DNA of 64,000 bases from Baekduia alba. Lineage in GTDB: Bacteria; Actinomycetota; Thermoleophilia; Solirubrobacterales; Solirubrobacteraceae. The position numbers were made by a program, and so were the translations under genes. Shown here one piece after another: positions 36,930 through 42,395 of this stretch; positions within the stretch are counted from its first letter, which is position 1; the number at the start of each line of letters is the position of its first letter. Where the stretch lies: NCBI RefSeq assembly GCF_028416635.1, contig NZ_CP114013.1:3348001-3412000 (forward strand). Reading direction: 5' to 3'. The notes beneath the pieces are model-generated. The model made no database searches, was not told where the DNA came from, and was given only the letters and a program-made list of their open reading frames with translations.

Positions 36930-38089
36930 CTCGTGGGAACCTCCTGGGCGTAGGACTGCCGGGTCTCCTGCACGGAGGTCGCGTAGACCTCCTCCATCGG
37001 TGCGCCGGCGGCGATCGCGCGGCGCTGGCGCTGCGCGCCGTTGAGCTGGGGAAGCGCCGGCTCGATCCCGAGCTCGGCACGCATCGGTGCCGTCCAGGAA
37101 AGCAGGTCGGCGACGGCGGCCGGCGCGGGCCGCTCCTCGAAGGTCGTGAAGTCGATCAGGTGCCCGTCCATGCCGAAGCGGATCGCCCGCCAGAAGTTCT
37201 CCTCGACGATGCGGCGCTCGAGGTCGGCGGCGCCGATCGGGCTCGGCCGGCCCTCGTCCTCGTCGCGCGCCGCCTGGGCCACGCAGGCCACGATCAGGGC
37301 CGCCAGGGCGTCGGACTCCTGCGCGGTGACCTGGGCGTCGGCGATCCGCACCTCGACGGTGCCGAAGGAGAAGTGCGGGCGCACCGACCACCAGACCTGC
37401 GTGTACTCGACGATCGAGTTGGTGGCGACGAGGAAGTCGATGTACTTGGCGTACGTCGCCCAGTCGCCGTAGTAGTCCGGGATGCCGCAGCGCGGAAAGG
37501 ACTTGGTGAACGACTGCGAGCGCGCGGAGTGCAGCCCGGCGTCGCGGCCGTCGAGGTAGGGCGAGTTGGCGCTGACGGCCAGCAGCGTCGGCAGCACGGC
37601 GCGCAGGCGGTCGCAGACTGCGATCGCGCGGTCGGCGCCCCGGATGCCGACGTGGACGTGGAGCGAGAACGTGTTGTTGCGCCGCGCCACGTACTGCAGC
37701 CCGTCGACGACGCGGCGGTAGTGCTCGGTGTCGATGTTGTGCTGCTCGCGATAGTCGGCCCACGGGTGCGTGCCGGTCGCGCCGAGCCGGACGCCGCGCC
37801 GGGCCGCGAGGTCGAAGAGGCGGCGGCGGAAGTCGCGCTGGCGCGACTGGGCGTCCTGCAGCGTCTCCCCGCGCCCCGAGCGGATCTCGATCTCGGACGA
37901 GATCAGCTCGCCCGCGATCGACCCGGCCAGCGGGGCGTCGCCCGCGGTGGCCGCGTCGCGCAGCTCCTCGAAGCGCGGGACCATGTCCAGCGTGTCGGCG
38001 TCGAGGATCGCGAACTCCTCTTCGAGGCCGACCGTCCAGTCGGACGACGCCGCGAAGGCCTCCGCGGCGCGATCGGTGTCCAGGCTCAT
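36926..38089 (-). CDS. carboxylate-amine ligase, glutamate-cysteine ligase type 2 (YbdK-like)
   Basis: A 387-aa enzyme of the GCS2 family. Key motifs are VGLEEEFAILD at the start (metal-binding glutamates), ELISSEIEIRSG, RNNTFSLHVHVG (the HVHVG signature), and the C-terminal NFWRAIRFGMDG followed by LIDF. Family members join an amino group to a gamma-carboxylate using ATP; E. coli YbdK has weak gamma-glutamyl-cysteine ligase activity. It lies 11 nt after rex, downstream of glutaredoxin, which suggests a thiol or redox role, but the true substrates cannot be read. Confidence 0.9.
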   Translation of the reverse strand: MSLDTDRAAEAFAASSDWTVGLEEEFAILDADTLDMVPRFEELRDAATAGDAPLAGSIAGELISSEIEIRSGRGETLQDAQSRQRDFRRRLFDLAARRGVRLGATGTHPWADYREQHNIDTEHYRRVVDGLQYVARRNNTFSLHVHVGIRGADRAIAVCDRLRAVLPTLLAVSANSPYLDGRDAGLHSARSQSFTKSFPRCGIPDYYGDWATYAKYIDFLVATNSIVEYTQVWWSVRPHFSFGTVEVRIADAQVTAQESDALAALIVACVAQAARDEDEGRPSPIGAADLERRIVEENFWRAIRFGMDGHLIDFTTFEERPAPAAVADLLSWTAPMRAELGIEPALPQLNGAQRQRRAIAAGAPMEEVYATSVQETRQSYAQEVPTR

Positions 38090-38100
38090 GGTGGGTGGAC

Positions 38101-38790
38101 CTAGGTGAGGTAGAAGTAGAGCGCGTAGAGGAGGTCGACCGCGGGGCTCGAGGTGTGCACCGTGACCTCCGGAGGGACGCGCAGCAGCGACTCGGAGTAG
38201 TTGAAGATGATCTTCACGCCGGCCTTCACGAGCTGCTCGGCGAGGCCCTGCGCCGCGGCGCTGGGAACGGCCAGCACGCCGACGACGATGTCCTCGTCCT
38301 CGACGATCTGGGCGAGGTTCTTGACGTCGCGCACCTCGAGGGCGCCGACGTTCATCCCGACCTTCTCGGCGTCGGCGTCGAAGATCGCCACGACGCGGAA
38401 GCCGTGGTCGGCGAAGACGTCGGACGAGGCGATGGCGCGGCCGAGGTGCCCCGCGCCGAAGAGGGCGATGTTGTGCTGGCCGGCGGTGCGCAGGATCTTG
38501 CGGATCTGCGACACGAGGCCGTCGACGTTGTAGCCGACCCCGCGCTTGCCGAACTTGCCGAAGCCGGAGAGGTCGCGGCGGATCTGCGTCGAGTTGACCT
38601 GGGTGAACGCGGAGAGCTCCTGGGAGGAGATCGTCTCCTTGCCCTCCTTCTTGGCCTTGGTCAGCACCTGGAGGTAGCGGGCCAGGCGGGCAGCCACGCC
38701 GAGCGACAGCCGCTCGGGCATGCCGGGGTCCGGCGCCGCTCCGTTGGGGCGCTCCGTGCCGCGTCCGTTGGCCAGATCGCCGACGCTCAT
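38101..38790 (-). CDS. rex: redox-sensing transcriptional repressor Rex
   Basis: A 229-aa protein. The winged helix (about residues 30-95) includes ISSQELSAFTQVNSTQIRRD then LSGFGKFGKRGVGYNVDGL, the Rex DNA-binding signature. The Rossmann domain has IALFGAGHLGRAIA (GxGxxG) and FDADAEKVG, for NADH/NAD+ sensing. The C-terminal swapped helix ends LLYALYFYLT. Rex represses respiration and fermentation genes until NADH rises. Its start overlaps the glutaredoxin stop (ATGA). No ROP-type operator (TTGTGAN6TCACAA) was noticed in the window. Confidence 0.96.
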   Translation of the reverse strand: MSVGDLANGRGTERPNGAAPDPGMPERLSLGVAARLARYLQVLTKAKKEGKETISSQELSAFTQVNSTQIRRDLSGFGKFGKRGVGYNVDGLVSQIRKILRTAGQHNIALFGAGHLGRAIASSDVFADHGFRVVAIFDADAEKVGMNVGALEVRDVKNLAQIVEDEDIVVGVLAVPSAAAQGLAEQLVKAGVKIIFNYSESLLRVPPEVTVHTSSPAVDLLYALYFYLT

Positions 38791-39035
38791 CCGTCGCCAA
38801 CTGTACCGAGGCGGCCCCTGAGAACGGCCTCGTCGACGAAGAAGTCGAACAGGTGCTCACCGTCGAGCACGACGACCGGGATGCGCTCCAGGTAGCGGCG
38901 GTGCAGCTCGTCGTCGGCCTCGATGTCGATGTCGTTGAGCTCGAAGCCGAGCTCGACCTGCAGCGCGACCAGCCGCGCGCGGGCGTCGTCGCAGAGGTGG
39001 CAGCCGTCGCGGCCGTAGAGGTCGACCGTCGGCAT
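38787..39035 (-). CDS. glutaredoxin-family protein
   Basis: An 82-aa thioredoxin-fold protein: VDLYGRDGCHLCDDARARL gives the active site CHLC near residue 12, followed by the cis-Pro in ERIPVVVLDG. It belongs to the short glutaredoxin/DUF836 group. The second Cys suggests a dithiol mechanism. It precedes rex with a 4-nt overlap, linking it to redox sensing. Confidence 0.9.
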   Translation of the reverse strand: MPTVDLYGRDGCHLCDDARARLVALQVELGFELNDIDIEADDELHRRYLERIPVVVLDGEHLFDFFVDEAVLRGRLGTVGDG

Positions 39036-39041
39036 GGCCCG

Positions 39042-39121
39042 CTACAGGGCCCGCTGCCCGGTCGCGGCCACGACCGGGGATCGGCGTGCCGGGTTCACAG
39101 AGCCCTCTGACCGGTTGCGTG
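39042..39121 (-). repeat. duplicated tsaD 3' end
   Basis: The tsaD tail codes ATGQRAL-stop (39095-39115 region). The same peptide in another frame, ATGQRAL-stop, lies 53 nt downstream at about 39042-39065. Over 21 nt there are four differences, all at synonymous positions. It fills most of the tsaD-glutaredoxin spacer. Confidence 0.6.
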
Positions 39122-40180
39122 CACCTCGAGCCCGAGGTAGTCGGGGAAGGCGACGGGCGCGACGTAGCGGGCGGCGCTGGCGATCATCGCGGCGTTGTCG
39201 GTGCACAGCGCGCGCGGCGGGATCTTGACGGTCGGCGCCAGCGCGCTCAGGCGCTCGCGGAGCGGGCCGTTGGCGGCGACGCCGCCGCCGATCGCGAGGC
39301 GGTCCAGGCCGGTGTCGCGCAGCGCGCGCTGCACGCGCTGGGCGAGCTGCTCGACGATCGCGCGCTGGTAGGCCGCGGCGAGGTCGGCGCGGCGCGCCTG
39401 CGCCTCGGCCTCGCCCAGGTCGCGGACCTTGTAGAGCAGCGCGGTCTTCAGGCCGGCGAACGAGAAGTCCAGGCCGGTGAGGTTCTTGGAGGTCGGGAAG
39501 GCGTAGGCCTCGGGGTCGCCGTCGCGCGCGAGCTTCTCCAGGTGCGGGCCGCCGGGGAACGGCAGGCCGAGCAGGCGGGCGCCCTTGTCGATGGCCTCGC
39601 CGGCCGCGTCGTCGAGCGTCTGACCGAGCACGGTGAAGCCGGCGTGGTCGTCGACGCGGGCCAGGAACGTGTGACCGCCGCTGGCGATCAGGCACAGGAA
39701 CGGCGGCTCGAGCGGCTCCGCGCCGTCGGTGTGGAGGAAGTTCGCCGCGACGTGGCCCTGCAGGTGGTCGACCGGCGCGAGCGGGATCTGGCGGCTCGCC
39801 GCGATGCCCTTGGCGGTCGCGACGCCGACGAGCAGCGCGCCGACCAGGCCGGGGCCCGCGGTGACCGCGACGAGGTCGACGTCGTCGAGCGTCGCGCCGG
39901 CCTGGCGCAGCGCGTCGTCGACGACCGGCGTGGCCAGCTCCAGGTGATGGCGCGACGCGACCTCGGGCACGACGCCGCCGTAGCGGTCGTGCACGCCCTG
40001 GGAGGAGATGACGTTGGCGCAGATCTCGCCGTCGCCGGTGACGACCGCGGCGCAGGTGTCGTCGCAGGACGTCTCGATCGCGAGGATGACGGAGCCTCGC
40101 CCTGCGGGCTCGTCCCGGGGCGGCTGCTCGCCCGGAGGGCTCGCCTCCGCGACCCGGGGCGGGAGAGCGCGATCGCTCAT
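39095..40180 (-). CDS. tsaD: tRNA N6-adenosine threonylcarbamoyltransferase TsaD
   Basis: A 361-aa enzyme that transfers threonylcarbamoyl to A37 of ANN-decoding tRNAs with TsaB and TsaE. Motifs: VILAIETSCDDTC at residue 31, the metal-binding HLQGH, SGGHT, GLPFPGGPHLEKLA, AIGGGVAANG and CTDNAAMIA (third ligand Asp). The catalytic part normally starts at residue 1-3, but here about 28 extra residues (EASPPGEQPPRDEPAGRG region) are encoded by two hairpin repeats. No alternative start exists between them and the core, so the extension is translated. Start ATG 40180 overlaps the rimI stop. Confidence 0.96.
   Translation of the reverse strand: MSDRALPPRVAEASPPGEQPPRDEPAGRGSVILAIETSCDDTCAAVVTGDGEICANVISSQGVHDRYGGVVPEVASRHHLELATPVVDDALRQAGATLDDVDLVAVTAGPGLVGALLVGVATAKGIAASRQIPLAPVDHLQGHVAANFLHTDGAEPLEPPFLCLIASGGHTFLARVDDHAGFTVLGQTLDDAAGEAIDKGARLLGLPFPGGPHLEKLARDGDPEAYAFPTSKNLTGLDFSFAGLKTALLYKVRDLGEAEAQARRADLAAAYQRAIVEQLAQRVQRALRDTGLDRLAIGGGVAANGPLRERLSALAPTVKIPPRALCTDNAAMIASAARYVAPVAFPDYLGLEVHATGQRAL
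40090..40150 (-). repeat. hairpin repeat family, two copies inside tsaD 5' end (locus C)
   Basis: C1: arm CGGAGC (40090-40095), apex CTCGCCCTGCGGGCTC, arm GTCCCG (40112-40117). C2: arm GCGGCTGC (40120-40127), apex TCGCCCGGAGGGCTC, arm GCCTCCGC (40143-40150), six of eight pairs. Given in plus-strand letters. Both lie within the translated N-terminal extension of TsaD. Confidence 0.72.
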
Positions 40181-40728
40181 ACGACCCGCTTGAGCGGGTC
40201 GACCGCGTTGGGGATGTCCTCGAGCGTGCCGCGCAGCGTGGCGGGCGTGCGCCACATGATCACGGCGTCCTCGCCGTTGTCCTGGTAGTAGCGGCGGCGC
40301 AGGCCGGCGGCGCGGAAGCCCTGGTGCTGGTAGAGGGCGATGGCGCCGGCGTTGGACGTGCGGACCTCGAGCGTGAAGCGCGGATCGGGCTCCTCGACGC
40401 GCTCGAACAGCGCCGCCAGCAGGCCGGTGGCGACGCCCTGGCGCCGGTGGTCGGGCGACGCCGACACGTTCATGATGTGCCAGACGGTGTCGTAGCGCGA
40501 GCAGATGCAGTAGCCGACGATCGCGCCCTCGGCGTCGGTCGCCGCGAGGCAGATCCCGGACGGCTTGGACAGCTCCAGCACGAACATCGCCAGCGACCAC
40601 GGGGTCGGGTAGGAGCGGCGCTCGATCGCGATGACCTGCGGGAGGTCGGCGTAGGTGAGGCGCCGGATGGCGGGCGGTGCGGGCAGGGTCGTCGTCAACG
40701 CGGTCGGTCTACCGTCGGGGCACGGCAT
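40177..40728 (-). CDS. rimI: ribosomal protein S18 alanine N-acetyltransferase RimI
   Basis: A 183-aa GNAT acetyltransferase. Core: RRLTYADLPQVIAIERRSYP, acetyl-CoA loop SPDHRRQGVATGLL (Q/RxxGxG/A), TLEVRTSNAGAIALYQHQGF and a final YYQDNGEDAVIMW, all diagnostic of RimI. It would acetylate the N terminus of S18. The gene overlaps tsaB by 20 nt and tsaD by 4 nt; the tsaB-rimI-tsaD order is widespread. The first 20 residues are an extension; TTG 40695 is an alternative start. Confidence 0.92.
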   Translation of the reverse strand: MPCPDGRPTALTTTLPAPPAIRRLTYADLPQVIAIERRSYPTPWSLAMFVLELSKPSGICLAATDAEGAIVGYCICSRYDTVWHIMNVSASPDHRRQGVATGLLAALFERVEEPDPRFTLEVRTSNAGAIALYQHQGFRAAGLRRRYYQDNGEDAVIMWRTPATLRGTLEDIPNAVDPLKRVV

Positions 40729-41389
40729 CCGGGGCGCGGACGTACTCCGGGACGAGGGCGTCGCGCGACACCGGTGGGGCCTCGGCGGCGAGCCGGCACA
40801 GGGGTCCGGCGCTCACCCGGTGCAGGTCTGCATCGTCCGGTGCGACCGCGACGCCCACCGCCTCGAGCTCCGCCCTGAAGCGTACCGCCCCGTCGCCCGC
40901 GGCCGACCAGGATCCGGCGTGCAGCCGCGGGACGGTCGCCAGGCGCTCCGGGCCCCAGGCGGCGGGCGCCAGGATCTCGGTGCCGCGCGCGTCGTAGGCG
41001 GCGACGAACGCCTCGCCGCGGCGGGCGTCGAGGATGGCGAGGACGTTGGGTCGCCCCCGGCCCTGGGCGGCACCGAGGGCGATGGCCTGGAGCGTCGAGA
41101 TCGCGGCGGTCTCGACGTCGAGGCCCTGCGCCAGCGCGCGGGCGGTCGCGACGCCGATCCGGATGCCCGTGAACGTGCCCGGGCCGACGCCCGCGCCGAT
41201 GCGCGTGACGTCGCTCCAGGCGACGCCGGCCTCGGTCAGCGCGGCGTGCGCGAGCGGGAGCAGCTGCTGGGTGTGGCCGGGCCGCTCGCCGGGATCCGGG
41301 TCGTGGCGCCGCTGGGCCAGGAGCGTGCCATCGGGCCGCGCGACGCCGACGACGGTCGCGGGGGTCGCGGTGTCGAGCGCCAGGATCAT
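40709..41389 (-). CDS. tsaB: tRNA threonylcarbamoyladenosine biosynthesis protein TsaB
   Basis: A 226-aa ASKHA-fold protein. MILALDTATPATVVGVARPD opens the first lobe, and GPGTFTGIRIGVATARALAQ is the TsaB signature. LAILDARRGEAFVAAYDA follows. It is the non-catalytic partner of TsaD in t6A synthesis. ATG 41389 gives the conventional N terminus; it overlaps the tsaE stop by 4 nt. One hairpin repeat spans the tsaE-tsaB junction. Confidence 0.94.
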   Translation of the reverse strand: MILALDTATPATVVGVARPDGTLLAQRRHDPDPGERPGHTQQLLPLAHAALTEAGVAWSDVTRIGAGVGPGTFTGIRIGVATARALAQGLDVETAAISTLQAIALGAAQGRGRPNVLAILDARRGEAFVAAYDARGTEILAPAAWGPERLATVPRLHAGSWSAAGDGAVRFRAELEAVGVAVAPDDADLHRVSAGPLCRLAAEAPPVSRDALVPEYVRAPDAVPRR

Positions 41390-41892
41390 GGCGAAGCCTC
41401 GCCCTGCGGGCTCGTCTCGCTTGCGGTGCTTGCCTGGGGGCTGGCACGCGCAGGCCTCGTGACCGTGATCGTCCGGGTGTCGCCGCCGGCGTGCGCCAGC
41501 GTCACCTTCGCGGCGATGCGCTCCAGCTGCGGCTCGGCGATCTCCGGCCACTCGACGAACGCGATCGCGTCCGGCGTCAGGTAGTCGTCGAGTAGCGCAG
41601 GATCCTCGTCGGCGAGGCCGCCGAGGCGGTGCAGGTCGAGGTGGGCGATCGGGGCGCGGCCGGGGTGGGTGGGCTCGTATCGGCGTCCGATCGTGAACGT
41701 CGGGCTCGTGACCGGCCCGTCGAAGCCGAGCGCGCGGGCGGCGCCGCGCACGAACGTCGTCTTCCCCGCCCCCATCTCGCCCTCCAGCAGGACGACGTCA
41801 CCCGGCGCCAGCGTCGCCGCCAGCGCGGCGCCCGCGGCCTCGGTCTCGGCCGCGCTCGCTGTCGTCGCCCGGGTGTCGCTAGAACCGCTCAG
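41386..41892 (-). CDS. tsaE: tRNA threonylcarbamoyladenosine biosynthesis ATPase TsaE, unusual start
   Basis: A P-loop protein: LAPGDVVLLEGEMGAGKTTF (Walker A), TSPTFTIGRRY, HLDLHRLGG and AFVEWPEIAE, all TsaE signatures. The conserved frame clearly continues upstream of the only in-frame ATG, which is in Walker A itself (41775). No ATG, GTG or TTG precedes it there. A CTG at 41892 would give MSGSSDTRATTASAAETEAA, close to normal length (about 168 aa), overlapping the LPxTG gene end by 14 nt. The last 21 residues (after TITVTRP) are a non-conserved tail encoded partly by a hairpin repeat. TsaE drives the TsaD-TsaB cycle. Confidence 0.85.
   Translation of the reverse strand: MSGSSDTRATTASAAETEAAGAALAATLAPGDVVLLEGEMGAGKTTFVRGAARALGFDGPVTSPTFTIGRRYEPTHPGRAPIAHLDLHRLGGLADEDPALLDDYLTPDAIAFVEWPEIAEPQLERIAAKVTLAHAGGDTRTITVTRPARASPQASTASETSPQGEASP
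41390..41421 (-). repeat. hairpin repeat family at tsaE-tsaB junction (locus D)
   Basis: In plus-strand letters: arm GGCGAAGC (41390-41397), apex CTCGCCCTGCGGGCTC, arm GTCTCGCT (41414-41421), seven of eight positions pairing with two wobbles. The apex is identical to copy C1. It encodes the last residues of TsaE. Confidence 0.72.
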
Positions 41893-42325
41893 GAGCGTTG
41901 CGCAACCGCAGGCCGACGCCGACCAGCACGAGCACGACGCCGGCGAGCACGAGGACGCGGGCGTCGAGGCCCGTGTTCGGCAGCGTGCCGGTCGCGGCGG
42001 GCGCGGTGGTGGACGTGGACGTGGCGCCCGGCGTGGCCCCGGCGGTGCCCGAGCCGCTGCTCGACGAGCCGGAGCCCGAGGTCTGCGGGGCCTGGGTCAG
42101 CGGCGCGGAGTCGCCGGAGCCGGAGTTCGAGTTGCCCGAGCCCGAGTTCGAGTTGCCCGACCCCGAGCTGGAGTCGTCGTTGCCGAACGGGTCCGAGTAC
42201 TGCTGATCGCCCGCCCCGCCGGACTGCGCGAAGGCGGTCGAGACTTGGAACCCGCCCGCCCCCGCACCGACGCCCAAGAGGGCGACGGCGAGCAGCACGA
42301 CGATCCGGCGGCAAACGGACGGCAC
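41879..42325 (-). CDS. LPxTG-type cell-wall-anchored Ser/Gly-rich protein
   Basis: A 148-aa protein. Signal peptide (RRIVVLLAVALLGVGAGAGG, cleaved near STAFA), then a Ser/Gly/Asn low-complexity region with GSGNSNSGSGNSNSGSG repeats, a Thr/Ala/Pro-rich stretch, and a C-terminal sorting signal: LPNTG (about 115-119), hydrophobic helix VLVLAGVVLVLVGVG and basic tail. A class E/D-like sortase would attach it to peptidoglycan; no sortase gene is in the window. GTG 42325 is chosen because TAGACT lies 8 nt upstream. It heads the tsaE-tsaB-rimI-tsaD operon, overlapping tsaE. Confidence 0.8.
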   Translation of the reverse strand: MPSVCRRIVVLLAVALLGVGAGAGGFQVSTAFAQSGGAGDQQYSDPFGNDDSSSGSGNSNSGSGNSNSGSGDSAPLTQAPQTSGSGSSSSGSGTAGATPGATSTSTTAPAATGTLPNTGLDARVLVLAGVVLVLVGVGLRLRNAPERF

Positions 42326-42333
42326 GCGGCCAC

Positions 42334-42339
42334 AGTCTA
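42334..42339 (-). promoter_or_regulatory. putative -10 element of the tsa-rex operon
   Basis: TAGACT on the minus strand, 8 nt before GTG 42325. It is the only promoter-like hexamer found ahead of the nine-gene minus-strand run ending at 36486. Confidence 0.42.
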
Positions 42340-42379
42340 AGGACATCGCGGACGGGCTCCGTTCTGCCCCATGAACAGG

Positions 42380-42385
42380 TACCTT
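42380..42385 (+). promoter_or_regulatory. putative -10 element, glycosyltransferase-flippase gene
   Basis: TACCTT ends 10 nt before GTG 42396. Confidence 0.42.
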
Positions 42386-42395
42386 TGCGGCCCTC

